Source: Acidimicrobiaceae bacterium (GTDB lineage: Bacteria; Actinomycetota; Acidimicrobiia; Acidimicrobiales; RAAP-2). From it: a DNA stretch of 43,918 nucleotides. Of this stretch, positions 15,500-24,478 are shown piece after piece. The notes under the pieces were generated by a model that saw only the letters and a list, made by a program, of their open reading frames with translations, made no database searches and had not been told where the DNA came from. The translations under genes were made by a program, and so were the position numbers. The stretch spans positions 1-43,918 of the forward strand of contig CANGMP010000006.1 of NCBI GenBank assembly GCA_947455165.1, given 5' to 3'. Positions within the stretch are counted from its first letter, which is position 1. Each line of letters opens with the position of its first letter.

Positions 15500-18400
15500 A
15501 TGAGCGCTGACAGTTTCGTCCATCTTCACAACCACACCGAGTACTCGATGCTCGACGGTGCGGCCCGTGTCGAGGACTTGGTGTTGGCAGCGAAGGCCGA
15601 CGGCCAACCGGCCATCGGCATCACCGATCACGGCAACCTCTACGGCGTCTTGGACTTCTACGACACCTGTCGCAAGCACGATGTCAATCCCATCATTGGT
15701 CTTGAGGCCTACATGGCTCGAAACTCGCGCCACGACCGCCCACCGCGCCGTGGCAAGGTCGACGACTCCGGCGGTGAGGTTGACGGTGGACACCGCCTCT
15801 ACAACCACCTCACGCTGGTTGCCGAATCAACGGTCGGCTACCGCAACCTCATTCAGCTCTCGTCGCGCGCCTTCCTCGAGGGCTACTACTACAAGCCCCG
15901 TGTCGACTGGGAACTGCTCGAACAGCACCATGAGGGCTTGATCGCCACCAGTAGTTGCCTGAGTGGCGTTGTCCTCGAGGCACTCGTGAAGGACCAGTTC
16001 GACGAGGGTCTGGCCATGGCCGCCCGCCTTCAGGACATCTTTGGACGCGACAATTTTTTTATTGAGCTGCAGGACCACGGCATTGCCGATCAGATCCGCA
16101 CGAACCCCTCGCTGATTGAGATTGCCAAGCGTCTCGACGCACCGCTGCTCGCGACCAACGACATTCACTACGTCCACCGTGAAGATGCCGACATGCAAGA
16201 TGCCCTGCTGTGCGTGCAGACCGGTTCCTTGATGTCTGATGCCAATCGCTTCAAGTTCGACTCCCACGAGAACTACCTCAAGACGGCCGCCGAGATGCGG
16301 TATCTCTTCCGTGAGCTACCGGACGCCTGCAACAACACGTTGTGGATTGCCGAGCGAGCCAACGTAACCATCTCAAAGGACAATGACGCCCTGCCGCAGT
16401 TTCCCGTGCCGCCGGAGTTCCAAAAGGAGACTGAGGCCGAATCGGCCAATAACTACCTTCGCGAACTGACCTACGCCGGAGCCCGCGAGCGCTACGGCGT
16501 TCCGCTGAGCGCCGAGGTGACCGAGCGCATCGATTACGAACTTGGCGTCATTGCCAACATGGGCTTTTCTGACTACTTCTTGGTCGTCTGGGACCTCATT
16601 CGCTTTGCGAAGGAGTCCAAGATCCGCGTCGGTCCTGGCCGTGGTTCGGCGGCCGGATGTTGCGTGGCCTACTGCCTGAGCATTGTGGAGCTTGACCCGA
16701 TCAAGTACGGGTTGATTTTTGAACGGTTCCTCAACCCCGGCCGTAAGCAGATGCCCGATATCGACATGGACTTTGACGAACGATTCCGCGGTGAAATGAT
16801 CAAGTACGCGGCCGAGCGATATGGCAGTGATCACGTCGCGCAGATCGTCACGTTTTCAACCATTAAGGCCCGAGCCGCCGTCCGAGACGCGGCTCGCGTG
16901 TTGGGCTTCCCGCCGGCCGTTGGCGACAAGGTCGCCAAGGCCATGCCTCCGCTCTTGATGGGCAAGGACGTCCCGCTTGCCGCATGCCTGGAGCCCAAGC
17001 CGGGCTACGAGGATCGTTTCTCTGAAGCCCAGGGTCTGCGCGACATGTACGACTCGGACCCCGAAGTGAAAAAGACCGTCGACACGGCACTGGGTCTCGA
17101 AGGAAAGCGTCGCCAGGACGGTATTCACGCCGCCGCCGTTGTCATCACCAAGGAGCCCGTCACCGAGTACGTGCCGATTCAGCGCAAACCCGGTCCGAAC
17201 GGCAACATCGATGACGCCCCGGTTGTCACGCAGTTTGAAATGCACGGCGTCGAAGACCTGGGTCTGTTGAAGATGGACTTTCTAGGTCTCAAGAACCTCG
17301 CCATCATTGAGCGGTGCTTGGATCTCGTCGAGATGAACACGGGGGTCCGCCCCGACATCGACCACGTACCCCTGGACGATCCGGGTGTGTACACCATGCT
17401 CCAGCGCGGTTCGTCCATGGGCCTCTTTCAACTCGAGAGTCCCAACATGCGCGACCTAATGCGTCGTTTGGCGCCCACATCGTTTGAGGACATTGCCGCG
17501 CTCGTGGCGCTCTATCGCCCGGGCCCCATGGGTGAAAAGACGCACCACGAATACGCCGACCGCAAGAACGGCCGCAAGAAGGTGCTGTTCGACCACCCTG
17601 ACCTCGAAGACGTGCTCACCGAAACGTACGGCCTCATGGTGTACCAAGAGGACATGATGCGCGTCGCGACCAAGATCGCCGGCTACTCGATGACCGAAGC
17701 CGACAACCTTCGCAAGGCGACCGGTAAGAAGATTCGCGAGATGATTCAGGCCGAGCGAGAGCGCTTCGTGGGAGGTGCCGACACCGAGGGCTACGGACGC
17801 GACCTGGGCACGTTGCTCTTTGACAAGATCGAACCGTTCGCCGACTACGCCTTCAACAAATCGCACGCGTACGGGTACGCACTGCTGGCCTACCAGAACG
17901 GGTATCTGAAAGTTCACTACCCACTCGAGTACATGTCGGCCGTTCTGACGTCATCCAAGGACGACAAGGACAAGCTCGCTCCGTATCTCACTGAGTGTCG
18001 GACTATGGGTATCAGCGTGAGTGTGCCCGACGTGAATGAATCGTTGGTCGACTTTGCGCCGAGCAAGACGCGCGAGCGAACCATCAACTTCGGGCTCAGT
18101 GCGGTTCGAAACGTTGGTGCCGCGCTCGTTGACCGCATCGTGCAGGAGCGAAACGAGAACGGACCCTTCGCCGATATCTACGACTTTGTTCGTCGCGTTG
18201 ACCCCGTGGTCTTGAACAAACGAACGATGGAGTCACTCGCCAAGGGTGGCGCCTTTGACTCCCTCGGCATCTCTCGCCAGGGTCTCACGCTGGTGGTCGA
18301 CCAGCTGGTCGATCGCACGCTGGAGCGACGCAAGGACATCACGCACGGAATCTCAACGCTGTTCGCGTCCCTCGATGATTCGGGGGACTGGACCGGAACC

Positions 18401-19090
18401 GATATTCCGATCCCCAAGACCGAGTTCACCAAGGAAGACCGATTGAACTTTGAGCGCGAGATGCTCGGCCTCTACGTTTCTGACCACCCCCTCTTGGGCA
18501 TCGAGAAGAGTTTGTCGCTCTATGCCGATGCCATGATTGATGACTTGCGCAACTCGTTCGATGAAGGCGAAGGTCAGGTAGTTACGCGCATCGCCGGCGT
18601 GCTCACCGAAGTCATCGTCAAGACAGCCCGAAGTGGCGCGATCTTTGCCCAGATGACCCTCGAAGACTTGAGTGGTGCCGCCCAGGTCATGGCCTTCGGC
18701 AAGCTCTATGGCGAAAAGTCGTCCCTGCTCTTTAAGGACAACATTGTTTCGATCAAGGTCCGGGCCGAAAAGCGGGATGACACCGTCCGCATGACGGCCC
18801 TCGACGTCACGGCTCCCCGGCTGAAGACCATCGGCAACGACATCGTGCAGCTCAACCTGGACGGACCCTTGGCCACCGCCGACGGCGTAGCCCGGCTGAA
18901 GGAGATTTTGAAGAAGTATCCCGGGCCGACCGAGGTCTATTTGGTGGCCCCACAGTCCTCAAAGAGCTTCCGTCTCGGCGCCGACGTCAAAATCAATGTC
19001 AGCGACGCCGCGGGCGAGCTTTTGACGACTTTTGGGGGCAATGTCTTCCGCTCCAGCCTCCCAAACGAGGGCCTTTCTCAACAGTCGTAG
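15500..19090 (+). CDS. dnaE: DnaE, DNA polymerase III alpha subunit
   Basis: The replicative polymerase has 1196 residues, usual for actinobacterial DnaE1. Domains in order: PHP (HLHNHTEYSMLDG at 8-20, ITDHGNLYG), the palm with GPGRGSAAGCCVAYCL and the catalytic aspartates of MPDIDMDFDERF (Asp420, Asp422, with Asp424 adjacent), fingers (about 560-830), a helix-hairpin-helix tandem near 860-940, and an OB domain (TRIAGVLTEVIVKTARSGAIFAQMTLEDL, about 1030-1080). The PHP metal motif is kept, so proofreading by this domain is possible, as shown for mycobacterial DnaE1. The stop TAG overlaps the next gene's predicted -10 element. Confidence 0.97.
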   Translation: MSADSFVHLHNHTEYSMLDGAARVEDLVLAAKADGQPAIGITDHGNLYGVLDFYDTCRKHDVNPIIGLEAYMARNSRHDRPPRRGKVDDSGGEVDGGHRLYNHLTLVAESTVGYRNLIQLSSRAFLEGYYYKPRVDWELLEQHHEGLIATSSCLSGVVLEALVKDQFDEGLAMAARLQDIFGRDNFFIELQDHGIADQIRTNPSLIEIAKRLDAPLLATNDIHYVHREDADMQDALLCVQTGSLMSDANRFKFDSHENYLKTAAEMRYLFRELPDACNNTLWIAERANVTISKDNDALPQFPVPPEFQKETEAESANNYLRELTYAGARERYGVPLSAEVTERIDYELGVIANMGFSDYFLVVWDLIRFAKESKIRVGPGRGSAAGCCVAYCLSIVELDPIKYGLIFERFLNPGRKQMPDIDMDFDERFRGEMIKYAAERYGSDHVAQIVTFSTIKARAAVRDAARVLGFPPAVGDKVAKAMPPLLMGKDVPLAACLEPKPGYEDRFSEAQGLRDMYDSDPEVKKTVDTALGLEGKRRQDGIHAAAVVITKEPVTEYVPIQRKPGPNGNIDDAPVVTQFEMHGVEDLGLLKMDFLGLKNLAIIERCLDLVEMNTGVRPDIDHVPLDDPGVYTMLQRGSSMGLFQLESPNMRDLMRRLAPTSFEDIAALVALYRPGPMGEKTHHEYADRKNGRKKVLFDHPDLEDVLTETYGLMVYQEDMMRVATKIAGYSMTEADNLRKATGKKIREMIQAERERFVGGADTEGYGRDLGTLLFDKIEPFADYAFNKSHAYGYALLAYQNGYLKVHYPLEYMSAVLTSSKDDKDKLAPYLTECRTMGISVSVPDVNESLVDFAPSKTRERTINFGLSAVRNVGAALVDRIVQERNENGPFADIYDFVRRVDPVVLNKRTMESLAKGGAFDSLGISRQGLTLVVDQLVDRTLERRKDITHGISTLFASLDDSGDWTGTDIPIPKTEFTKEDRLNFEREMLGLYVSDHPLLGIEKSLSLYADAMIDDLRNSFDEGEGQVVTRIAGVLTEVIVKTARSGAIFAQMTLEDLSGAAQVMAFGKLYGEKSSLLFKDNIVSIKVRAEKRDDTVRMTALDVTAPRLKTIGNDIVQLNLDGPLATADGVARLKEILKKYPGPTEVYLVAPQSSKSFRLGADVKINVSDAAGELLTTFGGNVFRSSLPNEGLSQQS

Positions 19091-19102
19091 AATGGTCTCC
19101 CT

Positions 19103-19774
19103 ATGGCGATGACGGTGACTACCAAGGACTCAACGGCGCTTACCGATAGCGACCTCGTGGAAATGGCGGACCTCTGTGCCGACCGAGACCCGGGCTTTGA
19201 CATTGGCTTTCTCTCGAAGGTCCGTGAAGAGTGGGTGCTCGTTACTCACGCTCGCGAAGGCAACAAGCTCCGTGGCTACTCCTTCTGTACGCTCGAGCGC
19301 ATTGGTGGCACCCCGGCACTTTTGATTGGTGTCGCCCTCGTGGACCGCAATACCAAGAGTGACCAGACGCTCAAGGCGCTCATTCACGATCAGTTCCGTC
19401 GCGCCCTGCTCGCATTCCCCGACGAAGACGTCTTGCTCGGCACCCGCCTCGCCTCGGCCGACGGGTTCCGTGCCTTCGGTGGCCTCCAGGACATCGTGCC
19501 CCGCCAGGGTTACAAGCCCACCGGCGAAGACCGCGCGTGGGGTCGCCGTCTGGCGAAGCGCTTTGGCGGCGAGCGGGCCTTTGACGACAAGTCCTTTGTT
19601 CACTCGCTGACCGAGTTGCCCGTTGGTGGACTCGACTACATCTCGTCCAAGGGTGTCTTGCCCGAAGGCAGCGAAACCTTTTTCAAGGGCGTCAAGCCCG
19701 CCAAGGGTCAGCGCCTGATTGTTTTTGGTTGGGCGATGGCCGAAGACTTGGCCTCCGGCAAACTGCCTAAGTAG
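19103..19774 (+). CDS. Unrecognised 223-residue cytoplasmic protein
   Basis: I do not recognise this family with confidence. The protein has no signal peptide or membrane segment. The first half, with RGYSFCTLERIGGTPALLIGVALVDRN and a following helix, resembles the beta-strand and alpha-helix order of GNAT acetyltransferases, but the acetyl-CoA loop is not clear. It is downstream of dnaE with 12 bases between them, and TAGAAT at 19088-19093 sits nine bases before ATG 19103, suggesting its own near-leaderless promoter. A second in-frame ATG lies at 19109. The codon pattern and base composition match the neighbours. It abuts the convergent gene at 19775 without any gap. Confidence 0.7.
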   Translation: MAMTVTTKDSTALTDSDLVEMADLCADRDPGFDIGFLSKVREEWVLVTHAREGNKLRGYSFCTLERIGGTPALLIGVALVDRNTKSDQTLKALIHDQFRRALLAFPDEDVLLGTRLASADGFRAFGGLQDIVPRQGYKPTGEDRAWGRRLAKRFGGERAFDDKSFVHSLTELPVGGLDYISSKGVLPEGSETFFKGVKPAKGQRLIVFGWAMAEDLASGKLPK

Positions 19775-20491
19775 TTAGTAGCGGGGGAGAATCCCCGTGC
19801 AGATCTTGTAGCAGTGTCCGTCAATCGGCTGACTCAAGCTCGCCAACACGTACGTCGGTTTGAAGCCGAGCGCGATAGCCAACTCTTTCCCGGCCAGTGA
19901 CATGCGACGTGCGGCGTCGATGGCCCGAATGGCGTGCTGGTCCTCACAGAGGAGCCAAACGTCATCGAGTTCAAAACCAAAGCGGACCCACGTTGAACCA
20001 TCTTCGGGTCGACGCAGCAGCTGGGGGCCGCGGTCGGCGACCAACAAAGCGGCCGACGGGCGATCACCTCGGAACTCCCAGTAGGGGGCGCTCGGTCCTC
20101 GAAAACCAAAGAGGGGTCCGTCACTCGGTGCCACGATGCGGGCTAGGAGCTTGCGAATCGAACGACCGCTGTAGGTTCCGACCTGGCGAGGCAGGCCTTC
20201 AATGGTGACGGCCTCGGGTTGGGCGAGATCGTCGTCGGCCGGCTCGTCCGCCACGATGGCCTCAACGACACCAAAGAGACGAAGGTCGCTATCGATTCCC
20301 TCGGGCCAGCCAATTCGCCAGCGCACTAGTGCGCCCGAGGCGAGATCGATGACGGTGGTGTCCTCACGGGTCGAGCCGAGGACCAGACCGTGGACGGTCG
20401 CGCCGGGGGTGAAGTCGGCATTGGCTCGTGGGGGAATCGACTGCACGAAACGCTTGGTCTCTAGCCGTTCTGAGTCGCGACGAAACTTCAC
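19775..20491 (-). CDS. Unrecognised 238-residue protein, coupled to the DUF255 gene
   Basis: I do not recognise this protein. It has no signal peptide or membrane helix. The N-terminal half, with PGATVHGLVLGS and VIDLASGALVRWRIGW, looks like beta-rich sequence, and the C-terminal half contains several Trp and aromatic residues and ends in CYKICTGILPRY. The GTG at 20491 overlaps the TGA of the upstream gene (GTGA, 20488-20491), and AAAGGG lies about 4 bases before it, so it is translationally coupled. An upstream GTG at 20533 would overlap more and is less likely. It is probably lineage-specific and has no functional hint beyond the coupling. Confidence 0.7.
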   Translation of the reverse strand: MKFRRDSERLETKRFVQSIPPRANADFTPGATVHGLVLGSTREDTTVIDLASGALVRWRIGWPEGIDSDLRLFGVVEAIVADEPADDDLAQPEAVTIEGLPRQVGTYSGRSIRKLLARIVAPSDGPLFGFRGPSAPYWEFRGDRPSAALLVADRGPQLLRRPEDGSTWVRFGFELDDVWLLCEDQHAIRAIDAARRMSLAGKELAIALGFKPTYVLASLSQPIDGHCYKICTGILPRY

Positions 20492-22479
20492 TGGGCCCTT
20501 TCTTTCACCACAGACGCTAACTGGGCTCGCCACGTTTCGGGGGAATCAGTCGGGCGTTCGCACGTCTGATGGCGACAGAGGTAGGCGAGACCAGCGGTGC
20601 GGCCCGCGAGTAGTTCGCTCCGACCTTCACCGCAGACCAGCAGTGCGCCCGGAACATAGAGCTCCCGAGCGATCAAGGTCAGTTCGTTGCGGGGTCCGGG
20701 GGTCACGAGTTCGACGCCCTCGCTGAGCTGGAGTGCAGCCTCGACAAGATCAGGTACGGCCGTGGGGTGTTCGGTCACCACGGTGTGGGCGAGGGCGACG
20801 AAGTGTTCGGCAGCCTGGCTCATACGCGCGTCACCGGCCAATGTGGCGTACTGAGCCAAGGCCATCGTCACGACGGCGTGCCCCGAGGGGGTGGCTCCGT
20901 CAAAGAGGTCCTTTGGACGCCACGGCAAATCAGTGGCGAGATCGCTCGTCGAAAACACCCCGCCACCCGAGACGAGGTCGCCATCGACGTAGTGATTCTC
21001 GAGATAGGCAATGACTTCACCGGCCTGGTCGAGGTAGGCGTCGACACCGGTTCGCTGGTAGGCGGCCAGGAGCGCTTGAGCCCACCACCCGAGATCGGCC
21101 GCGCTGGCCAGAGCCTGACGACCGTCCGTGCGCCACCACCGACCATTGGTGAAGTGGGTCTTAGGCAGTGCGTCCAAGAGGAGAAGTGCGGGCTCGAAGA
21201 ATTCGACCTCGTCGCTCTCGAGAAGCGCCACGGCCAGCATGGCGTTCCACTCCAAGATGACCTTCTCGTCTCGGCCCGGTTGAATGCGTTGGCGGCGGGC
21301 CGCTCGAAGCGCCGTCAGCGCCGGTTGCAGATTGAGTGGCGTTACAAACGGCTCATCGGGGGCCAGTTGGGGGATGGATGTTCCCTCAAAGAGCACGGTG
21401 CCGTCGAGCTCCCAGCGCCGCATTACCTCGCCCAGCAAGTCGAGGCAGTTAGCGGCCGTGAGAGCCTCGACGAGCTGCTCGCGGGTCCACGTGGCGTGAG
21501 CCCCTTCGTGGCCGTTACTGTCGGCGTCGAGGCTCGAAGCGTATCCGTGAGGCAGGGCAAGGTCTCGGACGACAAAGCGCAACGTGTCGCGCGCCACGTC
21601 GCGCCACGGTGTTTGCCCGCCCGCGGCCCGATCGGCTCGGAGGTAGACCCGAGCGAGCAGTGCTTGATCGGAGAGCATCTTCTCGAAGTGGGGAACGTGC
21701 CATGAGTCGTCCACGCTGTAGCGCGCGAAGCCTCCTTCAATGTGGTCATAGAGACCACGGCGTGACATTTGGTCAAGCGTGACGGTGACGACGTGGTGAA
21801 CGTCTGGTTCGTCGAGAAAGGGGAGAAGCGCGTTGACGTAGCTCGGTCGCGGAAACTTGGGGGCTCGAGAGAATCCACCGGCCGGGTGAAAGGAAGCCAC
21901 CAGTTTGGTGCGCAAGTTTTGAGCGACGCCCTCAAGAGCGTTGCTCGTCGCGGGGGCGAGGCGGTCGACGACGGCAATCTCGTGCTCAATGGCTCGCGAC
22001 ACTTCGTCGGTCTGCTGGTCAATCAGGTGACGCTGGTTCGTCCACCCGTCTTGGATGGCGCTGAGGAGTCGCAGGAAGCCTGGTTGTCCGTGTCGGTCTT
22101 CGGGTGGATAGTAGGTCCCGGCCATGAAGGCCTTGCCGTCGGGGCGCAAAAAGACGGACATGGGCCAGCCGCCGTGGCCGCTGATGGACTGGGTTGCCGC
22201 CATATAAATCGCGTCAACGTCGGGTCGCTCCTCGCGGTCGACCTTGATGGCCACAAAGTTTTGGTTGAGGTAGTCCGCCACGCGCTCGTCTTCAAAGGAC
22301 TCGTGGGCCATGACGTGGCACCAGTGACAGGCGGCGTAGCCGACGCTCAAGAAGACTGGGACGTCGCGCCGGCGAGCTTCGGCGAAGGCCTCGTCACTCC
22401 ACTCCCACCAGTCCACGGGATTCTCGGCGTGCTGACGTAAGTAGGCACTGTGGGCATGGCTGAGTCGATTGGCCGTCAC
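20488..22479 (-). CDS. DUF255/YyaL-type thioredoxin-domain protein
   Basis: The 663-residue protein belongs to the YyaL/SPATA20 group. The N-terminal thioredoxin-like domain (DUF255) starts with HAHSAYLRQHAENPVDWWEW and has the redox motif CHWCH (Cys51, Cys54), then VKVDREERPDVD and GGWPMSVFLRPDG. The remaining 480 residues form an alpha/alpha-barrel like region with repeated helices and Trp-rich stretches (WNAMLAVALLE, DLGWWAQALLAAYQ). Biochemical function is unknown. No signal peptide is seen, so it is cytoplasmic. The start GTG 22479 is chosen because TACGCT lies exactly six bases upstream, a leaderless promoter. Confidence 0.9.
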   Translation of the reverse strand: MTANRLSHAHSAYLRQHAENPVDWWEWSDEAFAEARRRDVPVFLSVGYAACHWCHVMAHESFEDERVADYLNQNFVAIKVDREERPDVDAIYMAATQSISGHGGWPMSVFLRPDGKAFMAGTYYPPEDRHGQPGFLRLLSAIQDGWTNQRHLIDQQTDEVSRAIEHEIAVVDRLAPATSNALEGVAQNLRTKLVASFHPAGGFSRAPKFPRPSYVNALLPFLDEPDVHHVVTVTLDQMSRRGLYDHIEGGFARYSVDDSWHVPHFEKMLSDQALLARVYLRADRAAGGQTPWRDVARDTLRFVVRDLALPHGYASSLDADSNGHEGAHATWTREQLVEALTAANCLDLLGEVMRRWELDGTVLFEGTSIPQLAPDEPFVTPLNLQPALTALRAARRQRIQPGRDEKVILEWNAMLAVALLESDEVEFFEPALLLLDALPKTHFTNGRWWRTDGRQALASAADLGWWAQALLAAYQRTGVDAYLDQAGEVIAYLENHYVDGDLVSGGGVFSTSDLATDLPWRPKDLFDGATPSGHAVVTMALAQYATLAGDARMSQAAEHFVALAHTVVTEHPTAVPDLVEAALQLSEGVELVTPGPRNELTLIARELYVPGALLVCGEGRSELLAGRTAGLAYLCRHQTCERPTDSPETWRAQLASVVKERAQ

Positions 22480-22491
22480 GGCAGAAGCGTA
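22477..22491 (-). promoter_or_regulatory. Leaderless promoter of the DUF255 gene
   Basis: On the minus strand TACGCT (22491-22486) ends six bases before GTG 22479. It is divergent from the bioY promoter, which begins about 25 bases away. Confidence 0.6.
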
Positions 22492-22515
22492 CAGACCTGT
22501 GAGAACATTCCACGC

Positions 22516-22563
22516 TTGGCAGGACCGTGCGAGGTTCTAGTCTTATTCCAATTCTCAGGAGGA
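22516..22563 (+). promoter_or_regulatory. Probable bioY promoter and strong ribosome site
   Basis: TTGGCA at 22516-22521 and TAGTCT at 22538-22543 are separated by 16 bases. AGGAGGA at 22557-22563 sits 4-5 bases before ATG 22568 and is the strongest ribosome site in the window. No biotin operator was recognised. Confidence 0.55.
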
Positions 22564-22567
22564 CCAG

Positions 22568-23167
22568 ATGTCGACCGTAGCCCTACCCGTAGCCCAGCCC
22601 CGCGTCTTGGCCGACGTCGTCTCGAAGTCGCGTCTTCACGACATCTCGCTCATCATCGCCGGCGCACTCTTTGTGGGGTTGATGGCCCAGATCTCAATTC
22701 CGCTGGGCTTCACCCCCGTGCCGCTCACGGGTCAGACGTTGGCCGTGCTGGTGGTGGGAACCTCGTTTGGCTGGCTTCGTTCCACGCTCTCCATGTCGCT
22801 CTACACGGTCGTTGGCCTGCTCGGCGTGCCGTGGTTCTCCGGCCACAGCGGCGGTTGGCACATTGTGCATGGCCCGACCTTCGGTTACCTGATCGGATTC
22901 ATCGTCGCCGGCGCCGCTGGTGGATGGTTGGCGTCGCTCTCGACGGACCGTCGTGTCGAGACCAACATTGCCTCCATGGTTCTCAGCACCGTGATCATCT
23001 ACGCCTTCGGTGTCACCTGGCTCGGCTTCAATCTGAACGTCTCGACCGAAACGGCAATCTCGCTCGGCCTGATTCCTTTCCTGGCTGGCGATGCAATCAA
23101 GGCGGTACTTGCTGGCGTCTTGCTGCCGGCGGCCTGGAAGCTCGTTAAGCGCAACCCCAACGACTAA
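22568..23167 (+). CDS. bioY: BioY, substrate-binding membrane subunit of biotin transport
   Basis: BioY is the S component of an ECF-type biotin transporter. The 199-residue protein has about six hydrophobic helices and the family motifs GFTPVPLTGQTLAVLVVG and a long GPTFGYLIGFIVAGAAGGWLA region. Energy-coupling subunits (BioM, BioN) are not in the window, so it either works alone, as reported for some BioY proteins, or with shared ECF subunits elsewhere. The gene is monocistronic, with its own promoter and strong ribosome site. It overlaps the convergent NYN gene by 4 bases. Confidence 0.93.
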   Translation: MSTVALPVAQPRVLADVVSKSRLHDISLIIAGALFVGLMAQISIPLGFTPVPLTGQTLAVLVVGTSFGWLRSTLSMSLYTVVGLLGVPWFSGHSGGWHIVHGPTFGYLIGFIVAGAAGGWLASLSTDRRVETNIASMVLSTVIIYAFGVTWLGFNLNVSTETAISLGLIPFLAGDAIKAVLAGVLLPAAWKLVKRNPND

Positions 23168-23622
23168 GCGGCAAAAGTCATCTGCCAGTCGCGGGGGAGG
23201 TAGTGCACCTCGTCAGCGATGAGTTCGAGATACTTGGCCAACGTGCCACGATTGGCGACCACGGTGATCTTGGTGCCACGCCGCTGCATGGCTACGGCCA
23301 GTTCGAGGAATGCTTCGTCACCTGAAGCGATGACGAGTTCAACGACGTCCAGATCGGCGTAGTGGTCATTCACAAACTTCACCAGTGCGAGCTCGGCCCC
23401 GTCGCGACCCGCTTGAAAGACGTGGCGGGCGCCTTGGAATCCCGAAGCGGCGAACATGACGGGGGATCCGCCACAACTCGAACCGACCACGATGTGTCCG
23501 AGTCCCTCGGGTAGTAGCGAAATCAATACATCGTGGAGGACGCCGTAGAGATGGGGCGCTGCGCCGGGGCCCATGGTGGCGTTTTCGTGGTCAATCAGGG
23601 TCAACTTCTTAACTGTGTGCAC
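23164..23622 (-). CDS. NYN/LabA-type PIN-like domain protein
   Basis: The 152-residue protein looks like a NYN domain, a PIN-related fold found in RNA-processing nucleases. The N-terminus LTLIDHENAT carries the first acidic residues, and VELVIASGDEAFLELAVAMQRRGTKITVVANRG carries the SGD motif that binds metal in this family. I chose GTG 23622 because AAAGGA lies 6 bases upstream. A TTG at 23661 would add 13 residues that do not look like the family. Nuclease activity is inferred. The stop shares bases 23164-23167 with the bioY stop. Confidence 0.75.
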   Translation of the reverse strand: MHTVKKLTLIDHENATMGPGAAPHLYGVLHDVLISLLPEGLGHIVVGSSCGGSPVMFAASGFQGARHVFQAGRDGAELALVKFVNDHYADLDVVELVIASGDEAFLELAVAMQRRGTKITVVANRGTLAKYLELIADEVHYLPRDWQMTFAA

Positions 23623-23698
23623 AGCGTTTCCTTTCGGTTCGGGTGAGGAACCAGTATCCAAAATGACTATGACATCGCTCTCGGGCGCGGGGGAGTTC

Positions 23699-23713
23699 TA
23701 AAGTTCCGGTGTG
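23699..23713 (+). promoter_or_regulatory. Leaderless promoter of the SDR gene
   Basis: TAAAGT at 23699-23704 ends six bases before GTG 23711, with no ribosome site. Confidence 0.6.
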
Positions 23714-24478
23714 CAGATTTCCCTGGAAGGCCGCGTGGCCATAGTGACTGGAGCCAGCCGCGGTATTGGCCTGGCTATCGCCCATCGAATTCACGAGGCC
23801 GGCGCCTCGGTGATGCTGACGTCCCGAAAGCAAGAGAACCTTGACGAGGCGCTCGCGACGTTCACCAACGGTCTAGAACGCGTCGCTACGGCCACGGGTC
23901 ATGTGGGGCGTGCCGAAGACGCTGACGGCGTCGTGGCGGCCACTATGGCCCGATTCGGCCGCGTCGACATTCTCGTGAATAATGCCGCAACGAACCCCTA
24001 CTTCGGGCCGCTGTTGGAGATTGACGACGTTCGTCTCCAAAAGACGTTCGAGATCAACCAGGCGAGCATCATCTATCACTCTCGGGCCGCCTGGAATGCC
24101 TACATGAAGCAAAACGGTGGCGTCATGCTCAACGTGGCCAGCATCGGTGGAATGGGGGTGGAACCGGGTATTGGTTGGTACAACGTCACGAAGGCTGCGG
24201 TCATTCACATCACCAAGCAACTCTCCTTCGAGCTGGCCCCAACGGTTCGGGTCAACGCACTTGCCCCTGGTTTGGTGCGGACCGAACTGGCCCGTGGCCT
24301 GTGGGAGACCGGAGAGTCGGTAATTAGTACACACATTCCGCTTCGCCGCCTCGGAGAGCCAGACGACATAGCGACCGTGGCGTTGACGCTGGTTTCTGAC
24401 GCCAGTAGCTGGATGACCGGTCAGACCATCGTCGTCGACGGTGGCACCATTAATCAGCCCACGGGCGGCGTGGGTTAA
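23711..24478 (+). CDS. Short-chain dehydrogenase/reductase (classical SDR)
   Basis: This is a classical 255-residue SDR with a Rossmann fold. The cofactor loop TGASRGIG is at 13-20, NNAA follows in the fourth strand, the catalytic Ser lies in NVASIGG, and Tyr157 and Lys161 are in YNVTK. The Arg in MLTSRKQ after strand 2 suggests preference for NADP(H) (inference). The ending GEPDDIATVALTLVSDASSWMTGQTIVVDGG is typical of the FabG-like branch. The substrate is unknown. It is convergent with menE and overlaps it by four bases (TTAA). Confidence 0.9.
   Translation: MQISLEGRVAIVTGASRGIGLAIAHRIHEAGASVMLTSRKQENLDEALATFTNGLERVATATGHVGRAEDADGVVAATMARFGRVDILVNNAATNPYFGPLLEIDDVRLQKTFEINQASIIYHSRAAWNAYMKQNGGVMLNVASIGGMGVEPGIGWYNVTKAAVIHITKQLSFELAPTVRVNALAPGLVRTELARGLWETGESVISTHIPLRRLGEPDDIATVALTLVSDASSWMTGQTIVVDGGTINQPTGGVG

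Noticed and set aside
20767-21705. Long plus-strand open frame of 312 codons
   Set aside because: It lies entirely antisense to the DUF255 gene, has low-complexity charged sequence, no family features, and no promoter or ribosome site. It is a by-product of GC-rich codon use.
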